NCBI GenBank assembly: GCA_948567375.1
Contig: OX419755.1
Location: forward strand, 69,506,944-69,570,943
Length of the DNA: 64,000 nt
Direction of reading: 5' to 3'
DNA from: Lunularia cruciata
Lineage: Eukaryota; Streptophyta; Marchantiopsida; Lunulariales; Lunulariaceae
The notes below the pieces were generated by a model. That model saw only the letters and a list, made by a program, of their open reading frames with translations, was not told the origin of the DNA and made no database searches. Positions 33,940 to 45,627 of this stretch are shown here, in pieces. Every line of letters starts with the position of its first letter. The stretch's first letter is position 1. The translations under genes and the position numbers were made by a program.

Positions 33940-34900
33940 GTGCAAAATCAAGTGATTAAAGACTTGAAGAGAGAAGTGATGTATTGCGAGGAACTTGTTA
34001 AAAAGAGTGATATAGCAAGGGAAAGACAAGTAGCAGAATATGAAATCTTGAAGCAACAGTTTGCTGATTCAAGACTAGAAATCATCCATGCTATGGCGAG
34101 GGTAGCAGCAAAGGAACAAGAACTCGATAGAGTGATGGAGAGTGTAGAAGAGAAGAAGCAAATGTGGCAACAAGAGTTGGCAGTAAGATATTGAGAAGAA
34201 GAGAGATTACAAGAGTTACTTTGTAATCAAGAGGAGAAGATTGAGCAGAAGAAGAAGGAGAAAGAAATGGTGAAAGCCGAGTTTGAGGTGGAATTAGCGA
34301 TGTATAGAGAAGATTGGCTTGCAGATCGGGAACGTGAAAGGAAGATGAGATTGGAGCCATTGAAGGAGTAGTAAGAAGTAAAGTAGTAAGAAGTAAAGTT
34401 ATCAGAATGAATGCAATGTTAAGTACAGAGGCCAGTATTCAGATTGAAGAGACGAGGCTGCACAAGTTGAAGTTGTTGGTGCAAGAGACGAGGAGGAGAC
34501 AGGCAAAAGACACAAATTTGAACGCGCTGTTAATAAGTCTCAGGACTCGTGTAGATAGGAAGATATTAGAAGTAGAAAATAATATTGCGATTAGACTAGA
34601 CTTAGTGAAATTGGAGATAGATAAACTTTGGAAAGACGTTAGAGCCAAACCCGAAGTAGATGAAGTAGGAGTGCAGATGTCTTTGGAGTTACCATAGGAG
34701 ACAATAGTGAAGAGTGGGTCGGGAGATAAGGAGTTAGATAGAGTACCCACTAGTGAAATTTCAGATCAGGAAAGAGAATTGTTGGATCTGGTAGAAGATG
34801 TAGGAGATATGAAACCCGAGGATAGAGTAGTAAGAAGTAACGTTACTTTGGGTTTGGGTTTGAAAGCTGAAGAAGAAGTAAACATCAAATTGGATTAGTA
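33940..34900 (+). pseudogene. D2 downstream coiled-coil coding region
   Basis: Open pieces (33940-34194, 34407-34697, 34707-34898) rich in Glu, Lys, Gln and Leu, with heptad-like spacing, read as a continuation of the D2 protein region. The last piece (MKPEDRVVRSNVTLGLGL) is shared with D1 at 23092-23355, so it belongs to the family. It is broken. Confidence 0.5.
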
Positions 34901-35016
34901 ACCGATTTGAGATTTATATAGGCAGATATGAAGAGGTGCATTGTCATTTCGAATCTGCAGGTTTGTAGAGTCATTAGGAAGAGGTACATTAGGAAGATAA
35001 TTGTCGATTGCTTCAG

Positions 35017-35695
35017 TATTTAAGGGGAGCATTCGCAATGTTATGTTGTTCATTGCTCATAATTCTACAAAATAGATAAAGCAAAGTGTTGTGAAGCAAT
35101 GCTCATCTCTTGAGCTTGATTCTGAGTATCAACTTTGTGTTTGTGTTTATGAGTGTGTGAAGAAATTCGAAGTGCAAGTCAGTGTGCTTGTTGGATGTTG
35201 GATTCCATAGCCTTGATCTTTATTCTATGTGTTTGATCCTGAGTGAAGTGTAATTGAAGCAATGCCTTGACAGATCTGAGAGGAATTGTAGTGTTGGTAG
35301 TATTCTACATTTGTGAGTGCAGTGCAAAGTTGATGTGAAGCAATTTTGATCGAGGAAGTTGTGCCTTCAGTGGAGGGGTGGAACACAATTCTGAGGCAAA
35401 GTTGTTTTGCAGTGAAGTGCCGTTTTTGGGAGAGCTTGAATCATCACAATCAAGATTGTTTGGAAAGAATTGTTGGAGTTGTGCTTAAGGAGTGTGAATT
35501 TGTGACAAGACTGCAAATCAATGCTTGTTACTCTCTTCTGGGTGTGGTTTCTACCTGAGAGACTAAAGAAGAACTCAAGAAGAACTACATTATTACTGTT
35601 TGACTTTGTATTTGGAAATTTCTGACTTGTATCTCTGCGAGAACAAACTTTACTTACCCAATTACCGCAAAAGTGATATTTGCCAGGTTGTTACA
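35017..35695 (+). promoter_or_regulatory. D2 terminal promoter-like region
   Basis: TATTTAAGGGGAGC at 35017-35030, followed by about 670 bases to the terminal GTTACA. This matches the TATA-leader-CA layout of the R-U5 part of the A LTRs here (TATATAAACTAGGGG then leader). It supports reading D2 as an LTR. Confidence 0.45.
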
Positions 35696-35753
35696 TGTGC
35701 TACCCTAACAACAATGAGAGGTTCATCCTGAGTGAGAGACAAGCCGGTTCACC

Positions 35754-38630
35754 CCTAATGTTTTTTATTGCCAAGACCTCTTTAGAAGGCAAAATAATAT
35801 TCCACATATAATTCTATATTAGGCAAAATGAGGCTATGAGAGGTCACTTGGAGAGAACATTAGGAGTGGAGAGGGTAAAATTTATGCTAGAGAAATTGGA
35901 TATACCTTGTAGTTCATTCTGATATTTTTGAGATGATATTATATATCCTATACCCATGAGAGGATTTGGAAAGATAGTGGATTGCATATTTTGGAGATCA
36001 TGGTGATTTTGGGTAAAACTCAAATCTGAGACCTGGATTTGAGATTATCAAAGAAGATAGTTTGGGTTATTTTTCAGTTGGTACACTTAAATTTATTGCA
36101 AGGGCTAACACACACATTGAGCTAGAATTTTTAGAAGGTAGTAGGGTAAAGTGTTCCTAAAAACTACATTGGAATTTTATACAAAGTTTTCCATTTTTTA
36201 TTTTGCTTTAGATTGTTTTGAAACTTTCTAAGAAAAATAAGTGCTAGATATTCCATGTTTTGGATTAAAAACCAGGGAAAGATTATTCCTATAAGAAGAG
36301 TTATGAATTTCTAAATTGTTGGGGGTGCTTTTCAGACCAAATCTGAAAGATGTGTGCTGAAAAGATAGGTGCCTATGCCAAATGGCTTGATGAAAAGAAC
36401 TGAAATTTGACAAGGGTACACCTTGTGGTGTTGATAAAGTATGAAAAATTTTAAGGAGTAAGTCTTATAATTTGGGAGAAATAATTGACATTGTGAGAAG
36501 GCATCATTTAAGGAGAGTTAAGATCTCATGAATAAAGAGTGTAGGTTTGACCAAAAGCATGAGAGTTTAGACTCATCTTGGGAATATGATGGGCTATCAG
36601 GAGTGGAAATTGATGTTATGTAAGGATCCTCAACGGTTTGAAGTGATAGTAGTGGCTGATTTGAAGAAAACAAAGTTTAGAGTAGAATTGAAGAGAGAGT
36701 TAAGAAGATTCAAAGAACTTCACCATTTGGGAGAAAGAGTGATTCTAAGTGCTTCTTATGTGGAGAGAAGAGACACAAGACAAGTTCATGTTTATTGAAT
36801 TTTGAGAGTAAGAGATTGAAAGAAAGAAGAGGCTTACTTGACTTGGGATTGCATGTTGGACCTTCTTCACCAAGATTGGGAGGAATGAAATCTAGGACCA
36901 TTGTGTGAGGTTTGTGGCATGGAAAGACTCCCAAAGAGTCATGAATGTAGTAACATTGTTGGAAGATCTTGGAGAGAGTCAAAGTACCGCAATAGAGAAA
37001 CTACTACCTTCATCAAAAAGTTCTCAAGATTAGTGATGGAGATAATCTTTAAGTTAATGGATAAAATATCTACAAGGGTTTGTTTGATTTTCACCTTTTG
37101 ATTTGATCATGCCATAGAAATCATGAAGCAACATGAACCCTTTATACTACATGGAGTGGACTACTATCAAAGGATGCTAGTCATGTATACAATCTATTAG
37201 TTATAAAGTGAGAGAGAAAATAAACAAAAAAAATTTAAAAGAAGAGAAAGGTAAGGAGAGGCTAAGATGTGAAACTTCTGGTTTTTTTAGCAAGAATGGA
37301 GAGGATGTGGAGGCCTTTGTGAGAGACTTTAAGAGAGCTTGCACAAGAAAAAATGAGAGGAGGAAGAATGAGTGGGTCTCATTATTACTAGATTTCTTTG
37401 AGGATGCAACTATTACATGATATGATAAAACTACAAAGAAAAGAAGAGAAGAGATGGGCAAGAAGATTCTTGGGAGAGTTTGATTACAGCACTCATTGGG
37501 AAATTTCATTTGGATGAGAGTTATAATAGATTATTGAGCGAGGTTGCCTCCCTCAAGCATGGAGATAAAGAGAAAGTGAGAGTTTATACAAAAAGAGTGG
37601 AAAGGTTAGAGTCTAGGTTTCATGTAGTGTTGAGGAAGAGTAGGGATGATGTGGACACTACCATGATTGGGATAGGATTGCTCACCAAGAATCTTCTGGG
37701 AGGGTTGAAGCCACAAATTTGAAGCAAGGTGAGATATGAGAAAACTTCTTCCAAGGTAGAAGCTATCAAGATTGCAATTTGTATAGAGGAGAGTTTGGAA
37801 GGAGATGAGAGTGATTTGGTGGTGAAGGAGGTTGTGCATCCTCCACAAGTCTACAATTATGGTAGGGTTTTGATCCTTTGGTAGAAAGGGTGGAACCACA
37901 AGTTGTAGTTGCTCCTATTCTTGCACCTCCTCCAAAAGATCCTCTTCAAACTATCATGAAGTAACTTGCAGATCTCAAGATCAATGTAGTGCAACTATGG
38001 GAGAAGAGATAGTGACCAAAATTTTGGGAGAAGGCCTATGGTTTAATAAAACTATCCGTATAAAGGAGGCCAGCCAACAGCCAATTTCAATGATAGAAAT
38101 TTTGTTGGTTGTAGAGGTGGAGGAATTGCATGAATTCTACTTACCGTGGAGGAAGGAGTTATGAGTGGGAAAATAGAGAGAAGGGGAGAGATGGTGAAGC
38201 CCAAGTACCTCTTGTGAAAATAGAGGTAAGGGCATAGCATCCATAGATATAGTGGAGAGCAAGTATGAGAAGGGCTCAAACTCCAAAGGTCTTAACTTGG
38301 AGCTTTTGGCACAAGAGAAGAGAAGAGCCCATTTTGAGTTTGATATATATTTTTCTCAAGAATTCACTCCTAGCAAGGATATTCCAATGCACACAAGGAG
38401 TACTCACACAATTGGTTCAACACCATCAACAAAGACTCTGAGGAAGAAGTTGGAGATGGATGATTTCTTGATCTCAAAGCAACAATAGGATTAAAATGTG
38501 TTGGAGGATGTTGATAGTCACAATCCCAACATCATAGTTGGTCAATTGATTGCTTTAAATCCTACCTTGAAGAATGAACTTAGAGGTGGTTTGGTTTCTA
38601 CAAGAAGCAAAAGGAAGAAGAAAGCAAAGG
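35754..38630 (+). pseudogene. A3 leader and gag
   Basis: Parallels A1 17110-20030. It includes a gag-like helical region (about 37280-37830, with VEAIKIAICIEESLEGDES) and a single zinc-knuckle region near 38085-38130, where A1 has two. Broken fossil. Confidence 0.65.
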
Positions 38631-38639
38631 CTCTGATAT

Positions 38640-39080
38640 CAATGGGAGTAGTGAAGGCAAAACCAGCACCATGGAAGGCTTGTGAATATGCTTCCAAGAT
38701 TGATGTGAGGATGAATGGTCATAACATCAAGGATCCCACTTGTTGATGGAAGATCTACATTGAATGCCATCTAAAGAAGTTGATGAAGAAGTAGGGTATG
38801 AAATAATCTAGACCTTCAACTTTTGTGGTGAGCATGGCAAACAAGCAACAAGTTTGGCCAATGGGTATGATGGACAAGGTGGCGGTCTCAATCATGGGAG
38901 TTCAAAATCTCATGACTTCCAAGTCTTGAAAGATGCAAGTTATGATTGCTACTTGAGAGGCTATGTTTGAGAGCAACTCTAACAATTGATGGATGATACA
39001 AAAGATACTTGAGAATTAGGTCATCAATCCATTTAGTTATAGTTCCAATAACCAATACCAACCATAACTCACATTTAGAT
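38640..39080 (+). pseudogene. A3 protease
   Basis: Aligns with the A1 protease: ACEYASKIDVRMNGHNIKDP leads into the active-site region. It lies in order between gag and reverse transcriptase. Broken fossil. Confidence 0.6.
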
Positions 39081-39379
39081 ACACCATCTTTTGATTATTG
39101 AGAATTAGATTTAGAAGAAAGAGCTTTAGATGTGGACACAAGCATGGAGGAAGAGATCTCTTTAGATGAGGATGAATTTGAATCTGATTCATGTGTGCAT
39201 CCCTTGTGTGCTATGGTTTTGTGCCTAAGCTAGAGGTTTTAAAGGATCTTGGTAAATTACCATTAACACTAAAGGAGATAATGAGGAGAGTATCTACTCT
39301 CAATTATGGAGCAAATGTTACAAAAAAGGAGAAGATAAGATTTGTGGAGATTTTCCTCAAGTTTATCCATGTGTTTGCT

Positions 39380-40290
39380 TTTTAGTTATAAGGATCTTAA
39401 GGAAGTAACCTTAGAGGAGTACAAGGTGGAGTCATAAGACTTATCTCCCAAAAGAAATGTTGTGTTAACCCACCAATAGCTTTGGTTGTGAAGGAGGAGT
39501 TTGAGTTTCTTGAGGTGGAGAATTTAGAATGGGTATGATTGTGATTGTAAAAAAGAAGAATGGCAAGCTTTGAGTATATGTTGATTACAAGAAGCTCAAT
39601 GTTATTACCAAGAATGACTTCTACTCCTTGCCATTCATAATGACATCTTGGAGGAGGTTGCGGGTCATGAGAGGTACAATTTTGGAGATGGTTGTAGTGG
39701 CTACAACCAAATCAAGATTGCACTAAAGAATCAACAAGTCATCATATTCACCACACCTTGGAGAACTTATACTTTCAAGGTCATGCCTTTTGGGCTTTGC
39801 AAAGCTCCAATCACATTCCAACAGTTCATGAACAAGGTTTTTGAACCTTTCATAAAGAAATTTATGAGAGATTTTATTGATAATATTTGTGTCTATGCGA
39901 CCAAGAGGGACTACTTTGAGCACCTCATCAAGGCCTTTCAATGCTTGGATGAAGTAAATGCATCAATCAACCCAAAGAAGTGCATCTTTGGTTGTGAAGA
40001 AGGTCTACTATTACGGCATATCATTTCCAAGGATGGAATAACAAAGGATCCTAAAAAGATGAGGAAAACCTTAGAGTTTCCATTCTCTTCAAGCTTGACA
40101 CAATTATGTCAATTCTTGGAGATGGTTTGGTACTATAGGAGGTTCATCTTCTCAATTTCCAACAAGGCTTATGCATTGACCATTTACATGAAGAAGGGTG
40201 TAGAATACATGGTGATTTTGGAGGACAAAGAGATTCTCAAAGCTTTTGAGGAGCTCAAGTAATCCCTTATTATGGCTCCAATTCTTGCTA
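39380..40290 (+). pseudogene. A3 reverse transcriptase
   Basis: The long open stretch 39648-40262 contains TPWRTYTFKVMPFGLCKAPI, MRDFIDNICVYATK and NPKKCIFGCEEGLLLRHI, which are Ty3/gypsy reverse-transcriptase blocks. This is the best-kept A-family reverse transcriptase here. Broken fossil overall. Confidence 0.82.
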
Positions 40291-40667
40291 AACCTGATTA
40301 GAGTATGCCTTTCATTCTTTATATTGATGCTTCCAATTTAGCTATAGGATGTATTCTTAGTCAATTAAACCAAGATGTGCATGATCATCCAGTAGTTTAT
40401 TCTAGTAGAAAAATGGTCTCAAAAGAAAGATTATTCAACCACAAAAAAGGAAGGGTTGGTTACAGTTTTTGGTCTCAAGAAGTTTTGACACTTCTTGATT
40501 GGAGAGAAAGCAACCATTTTCATGGATCACAAGGCTTTGAAGTACATCTTTGACAAGCCTAATATGGATTGGAAGCTAGCAAGATGGATGATACTATTGT
40601 CTGAGTATGATTACACCATTGAGGATAGGCCAAGGAAGAAACATGCCAATGTGCATTTGTTATCTAG
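40290..40667 (+). pseudogene. A3 RNase H, interrupted by B
   Basis: Reads FILYIDASNLAIGCILSQLN, then HKALKYIFDKPNMDWKLARW and KKHANVHLLS. It stops at TCTAG where element B begins, and the matching sequence resumes at 54330 after the duplicated TCTAG. The join is confirmed by comparison with the uninterrupted A1 sequence at 22079-22160. Confidence 0.85.
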
Positions 40668-41402
40668 TGTAATATTACAAGGACAAGAGAAGAGAGAAAA
40701 CACAGATTACACACCCAACATTTGGTGCCCCAAAGGAGCACCTTCTCTTTATTATATAGACAAAGAGGATCTCCTCCAAGGAAGCTCCACCATAGGATTA
40801 GGCACACAAATAGGTGACATGTCAGCAAGCTCAACCTTTGGATTACTTACTTGGATGGGTGACATGTTGGTCTATGTCCTATCTGGTTGGTCAAACAAGC
40901 TTTGACCAAAGGGAATCTTTTAGGGAATCTTCTTGTAGGAGTCTCAGAATCACGTAATGTACCCTTGGAAAGCTCTCAATGAGACAAACCAAGGGGGAGG
41001 GAAGGCCAGCCTTTCCTCTATTGGAGGGGGGGAGTTTGCACATTTTTTAGGCCTAATTCATCCATTTAGGCCTCCAAATTTGCCTTCAAAGATTTTAGGC
41101 ATATTTTGGTTCCTATTCTATTAGTAGAAGTCTCCTTTTGGTGATACCTCTTTCTGATCTGTTTAGTCCATCATGTGTAACATCCTTCCAAATATTACCA
41201 GACCAATTCTCACCTTTAAATCATATGTCTAGCTATTGGTTCTAAGGTTCTCAAGTCTATTTTGGTTTCTGCTCTATTACTAGAAGTACTCTTTTGGTGA
41301 TACTTCTATCTGATCTATTTTGATCATCATGTATAACATCATTCTAGATGTTACCAAACCAAATTTCACATCTAGATCATATGGCTAGCTCTTGGTATTA
41401 CA
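40668..41402 (-). repeat. Element B 3' LTR
   Basis: 735 bases, same length as the 5' LTR. A TATA-like TATATAATAAAG lies on the minus strand near 40735-40746. Over the first ~290 aligned bases I count roughly two dozen differences from the other LTR by eye. Confidence 0.9.
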
Positions 41403-41409
41403 GACCTCT

Positions 41410-41633
41410 CTCCTTTTAAGACGCAACGTCCTTGTTGTGCAATTGTTGCTCAAATGCTTGCACCAACACCGGTGCATGTGTCAAATTGGCAGCGGGCTCC
41501 CATGTTGCTTCATGGAGGGGGTAACCTTTCCACTGTACTAGATAGTCCACTCACGGATGGCGAGTACCACGCATGCATTTTTGGAGAATACGCTCCACTT
41601 CATATTCCTCTGTGCAATCAATGAATGTTGAAC
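41410..41633 (-). pseudogene. Element B chromodomain
   Basis: Minus-strand reading contains EEYEVERILQKCMRG, VDYLVQWKGYPLHEATWEP and AANLTHAPVLVQAFEQ, a classic chromodomain at the integrase C-terminus. In chromoviruses this module is thought to steer integration to marked chromatin. The reading ends near a SKE-type tail just before the purine tract and 3' LTR. Confidence 0.85.
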
Positions 41634-42326
41634 TGTGAGCCGGCCTGTCTCTCACTCAAGATGAACCTCTGATAGCTATTATGGTAGCGCACCATGGACT
41701 AAGAAGGCAAGGAACCCCAACTCCATCATACTCCTCCAAGGCTAACACTCCAAGACTCAAGACATTGTTCACTAGAGAAGTCAATGAGAGAGAGATAGTT
41801 GCAAATGAAAGGATGATGAGTACCTCCTCACCCCTTGTTTATATACTTGTGAAATAGTTACGTACCAAAGTTACTAATTACCATAGTAACTCAAGTTACT
41901 AAACTAAAAGTCAAGTAAAGTCAAAAAGTAGAAAGGAATATCCATTCACATGGGCATATTCCCCTAAGCATGTGGTCTTATCTTGACTCAACCACTAAGT
42001 CAAGGATTCCTTCACATGGGCTATCCTTGGACTAAAGAAGAATCCAAAACAAAAAAGGCTTGCGGGCCCAAGAGTTCTCAACTCTTTCCTCAAAGCCAAA
42101 CACCTAGGAATAATACCAAGTCAACACACTAAAATCCAAAATAGTGGTGCTCATCTTTTCTACTTCCTCTAAAGTAAAGTCCCCTCTATCTTAGCTATGA
42201 CTAACTTTAGCTAACCATGACTAATATAGAACCATCTTTTATCTTTATATAAATAATATCTCTTAAGTACTTGTAATACCAAGCTAAATATCACAATACC
42301 ACACACATGTACAAATGGGTGTTACA
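41634..42326 (-). mobile_element. Solo LTR of family A inside element B
   Basis: A 693-base LTR in reverse orientation (TGTGAGCC...GGTGTTACA on the plus strand) with the A-family TATA (TATATAAAC type) and CTTAGTCCATGGTGC segment. It splits B's integrase from its chromodomain. The flanking bases (TGAAC, GGACA) are not a clean duplication. It is the same family as A3, which encloses B. Confidence 0.88.
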
Positions 42327-42334
42327 GGACAAGG

Positions 42335-43500
42335 TCAAATGTCTTGTGTGGAATGACCCTGGCTTGATTGGGGAGCATATTTGCGTAGTAGGGAAACATG
42401 GAACACTAGATGGATCTTTAGGTGTGGTGCTAGCTCAAGGTGATAGGCCACAATGCCGACGTGACAAGGAATTGAGAAAGGCCCAATAAAACGAGGTCTG
42501 AGCTTACAAGGTCCAACTAATGTGAGGTTGTTTGTCGATAGGCACACTTGATTCCCAACATTGAACTCCATGTGCCTATGGTGTGCATCAGCATATTGCT
42601 TCTCTTGATTTTGTGCAATTTGTAATCTATGCTTGGCGCTCTCCACACCGTGTTGGATTCTAGAAACAAATGTGTTGATTGCATCGACCTTGGTAGCCAC
42701 TGGATGGATCTTCATCAAGCTAGAAGGTGTGAAGGGATGCTCAATATACATGAGGAAGAATGGAGTGACCAAGGTGGATGCATTCATTGAATTGTTGTAA
42801 GCAAATTCCACCAACGGGAGTAGGGTGTCCCACCTCTCTTGCTCTTCTAAGGTCAAGCCGCATAACATGTCTTCAATCGTGCGATTAGCCCACTCTATTT
42901 GGCCATTTTTTTGTGGGTGGTAAGTTGTGGACATGGCCAACTTGGTTTTGAAGAAACCAAAGAGTGTTTGCCAAAAAAATTTGGTGAATCGAGTGCCTCT
43001 ATCGGTGATAAGTACTCTAGACAAACCATGGTGAGAGAAGACTGCATCTAAGTATAATTGAGCTAGTTCTGGAGCGGTCACATCCTTGGTGGTAGGGCGT
43101 ACATGAATCATTTTGCTGAGCCGGTCCACAAAGACCACAATGGAGTCAAACTCTGAGGTGGTCTTGAGTAATTCACAGATGAGATCCATACTCACTTATT
43201 CCCAACGTTAGGTAGGCATGGGGAGAGGTTGAAGGAGCCCTGCAAGAGCTTGATTAGAAGCTTTTTTCTGTTGACAAAGTAGGCAATTGCGCACGTAGTC
43301 CATCACGTCGTTGCTCATCTTGGGCCAATAGTAATGGTGTTGGACTGCATCCAAGGTCTTGTCCACTCCAACATGACCTGCAATGGCTGAATCATGACAT
43401 TCCGCTAGAATGGTGGTGCATAATATTGGGACATTTTGGATCCATAACCTGCCATTACAAAAGGTGAGCCCTTAAGTGTTGGTGATGCCTTTGGATGATT
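42335..43500 (-). pseudogene. Element B integrase
   Basis: A 286-codon open stretch (42335-43195) reads DSIVVFVDRLSKMIHVRPT, ITDRGTRFTKFFWQTL and STTYHPQKNGQIEWANRT, including the D and E catalytic blocks of the integrase core. Further on is VGNQVCLSTNNL in the C-terminal domain. The zinc finger lies upstream at about 43250-43400. Much of it is open, but the element is a fossil. Confidence 0.88.
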
Positions 43501-43549
43501 GTGCTTCTACAATCTGCGGATCAATTTTTGTAGCAGCCAGAATCTCTGG

Positions 43550-44289
43550 CTAGAATTTAGGGTTAATCTTAACCTTTGCCACCAAGTTGTTTGTCATTGG
43601 CATGCGGGTGAATGCATCTGCAAGTTGCTTCTTACCTTCCACATAGGTGATTGACATGTTGAAGCATTGTCGCCTCTCTACCCACCAAATCTGGTGACAA
43701 GATAGATCCTTTTGCGTCTCAAGGTAGACTAGAGGTTTGTGGTCTGTCTCTACTACAAATGCCTTCTTGCCCAGATAGTGCTTCCAATGCTTGGTTGCCA
43801 AAACAATAGCCAACTCTTCTTGTTATGTGGTGTGGTAGTTGCACTCTGCCAGTAATAACTTTCAAGAGAATTATGCAATTGGATGCCATCCATCATGCCA
43901 CTCTTGTTGTAGGACTGCTCCTATTGCTATGCTTGATGCATCTGTAGCCAACTTGATTGGTCATTTTGGGTCATACCACTTCAAGATTGGTGCATGTAGC
44001 AAGGCGGCTTTCAATTCTTGAAAGGCCAACTCTTGTGCAATTCCCCATGTCCACTTCTTCCCCTTGCCAAGTAGTGCCATTAATGGATGTGCAACCTTGG
44101 AGAAGTCTTTGACAAATCTATAATAGAATCCCGTCAACCCCAAGAAGCTCTTGAGTTGAGTCTGATCTTCTAGGGCATGCCATTTTTGAATGACCTCTAT
44201 TTTATCTGTCAACTTGAATGCCCTCTGCACTTACTCTATGTCCCAAGTAGTCTACTTCAGACTTGCCAAACTCCCACTTTGAGATTTTG
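43550..44289 (-). pseudogene. Element B reverse transcriptase end and RNase H
   Basis: 43961-44230 reads DQTQLKSFLGLTGFYYRFVK (RT connection) and 43550-43813 reads HWKHYLGKKAFVVETDHKPL and KQLADAFTRMP (RNase H). The reverse transcriptase itself continues on the right of the C solo LTR. Confidence 0.85.
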
Positions 44290-44704
44290 TGTAAAAGACT
44301 GAATCCGAGGAGAGAAATAGGAGAATGGAAACTCACATTGGGACACTTGAATGAGGGAAAACTCCAAATGCTTGACATGAGCTTTGGTTTTGGTAGTTAA
44401 AGGTAGCATACAAGGCCTTTGAAAAGCTTCTTCAAGAAGCTTCCTCAAGCCACTTTCTTAGAGTGCAAGCCAAGTTAACTAGGAAGCTTCTCAAGAAGCT
44501 TCCTTCTAGAAGCTGCCTACTTGGCATGCAAGCTAAGCTAGTTAGAAGCTTCTAGAAGCTTCCTTCTAGAAGCTACTTGCTTGAGGTGGAAGCTAAGCTA
44601 GCTGGGAAGCTTCCCAAGAAGCTTCCTAGGTACTTCCGGAATATTCTAGGCTAATTTGTCTTATGTGCTACTTTGTAAGCCCGACTAACTTAGTCGCTAA
44701 ACTC
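44290..44704 (-). mobile_element. Solo LTR of family C inside element B
   Basis: Matches the two LTRs of element C (TGTAAAAGAC start on the plus strand) and ends within B's reverse transcriptase. It carries the full heat-shock-element cluster, including the perfect four-unit array at 44545-44562. Confidence 0.85.
44545..44562 (-). promoter_or_regulatory. Heat-shock element array (solo C LTR)
   Basis: GAA (44545), TTC (44550), GAA (44555), TTC (44560): four alternating units at exact 5-base spacing, the canonical binding site for trimeric heat-shock factors. Another TTCTAGAA follows at 44564-44571, and GAAGCTTC pairs lie on either side in the same LTR. Confidence 0.8.
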
Positions 44705-45570
44705 TTAGATTCTATCTTAGAATTTGGAGCACCTCTCGTAGATGTTGTTTGTGTTCCGTCTTTGTGCTATTGTATACTAAGATATCATCCAACAGACTTA
44801 TCTAAGTATGGACAAAATATGTCATTCATTAGACTCATGAAAGTGGCATGTGCATTGGTGAGGCCAAAAGGCATCACAAGATACTCAAAGTGGCCATACT
44901 TGGTTTGAAAGGCAATTTTGTACATATCATCCTCTGCAATTTGGATTTGATTGTAATTGCTCCGCAAGTCCAATTTGGTGAAGTATCTTGCTCCATGGAG
45001 TTGACCAAACAGGTCATCCATGCAAGGTAAGGGGTATTTGTTCTTCACTATTTGCTGATTGAGACCTCGATAGTCAATGCACATGCATATTGTACCATCT
45101 TTCTTGTTCACAAACAAGACAAGAGCCCCATATGGTGATAGGCTAGGTTGGATGAACCCCTTCTGCAACATCTCCTCAATTTGAGTCTTACACTCCTCCA
45201 ACTCATGAGGTGATAGGCAATATGAGGCCTTACAAGGAGGTGTCTTCTCCAAGAGTGTCTCAATTTTATGATCTACTCTCCTTTTTGGTGGTAATCCTAA
45301 GGGTAGATCATCAAGAAAGACATCTTGAAATTCATCCACCACAGTCTTCAATATCCTAGGAACTTGTCCATCGAGTTGTGTACTTTGGACTTCTCTTATT
45401 AGACCCATGAAACATCTATTGGTCTTACAGACAGTTGCCATTCCTATGACATATAGAGGCAGATCCTGACTGGGTGATTTTTCTTTAACCCAAATGATTG
45501 ACCATTGGTGGGTTCTCACTACTTTCTTCCTCCAATCTACCATAGGGTTGTAATGCTCCATCCATGGCAT
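44705..45570 (-). pseudogene. Element B reverse transcriptase, main part
   Basis: A 261-codon stretch (44785-45570) reads [37 protein letters not shown] and [17 protein letters not shown], the fingers and palm of a chromovirus reverse transcriptase. The catalytic DDI segment lies near 44770 on the minus strand. Confidence 0.88.
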
Positions 45571-45627
45571 GCCTAAGATTGCATCATAATGAGCTCATTG
45601 TATCACTTGCCACTCAATTGCTTCTTG

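Larger units (their letters stand above)
31877..35695 (+). mobile_element. D2: TG...CA unit with 5-bp target duplication, own promoter and long ORF
   Basis: The unit is flanked by TGTGC on both sides (31872-31876 and 35696-35700), within the A3 LTR. It starts TGTGGTGCCCACATTTTTTG and ends GGTTGTTACA. I see no pair of long terminal repeats inside. A TATA box (CTATAAAAA, 32262-32270) precedes a 476-codon frame by about 20 bases. A Lys/Glu-rich coiled-coil region follows, then a second promoter-like site (TATTTAAGGGG, 35017-35027) and about 670 bases to the end. This layout suits either a giant solo LTR that encodes protein, or a non-autonomous element. The first frame looks whole; the later coding part is broken. 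Confidence 0.8.

Noticed and set aside
31877-35695. D2 as a Helitron or a classical TIR transposon
   Set aside because: The ends are TG...CA with a 5-base duplication, not TC...CTRR, and the two ends show only weak inverted similarity (TGT at the extreme tips).
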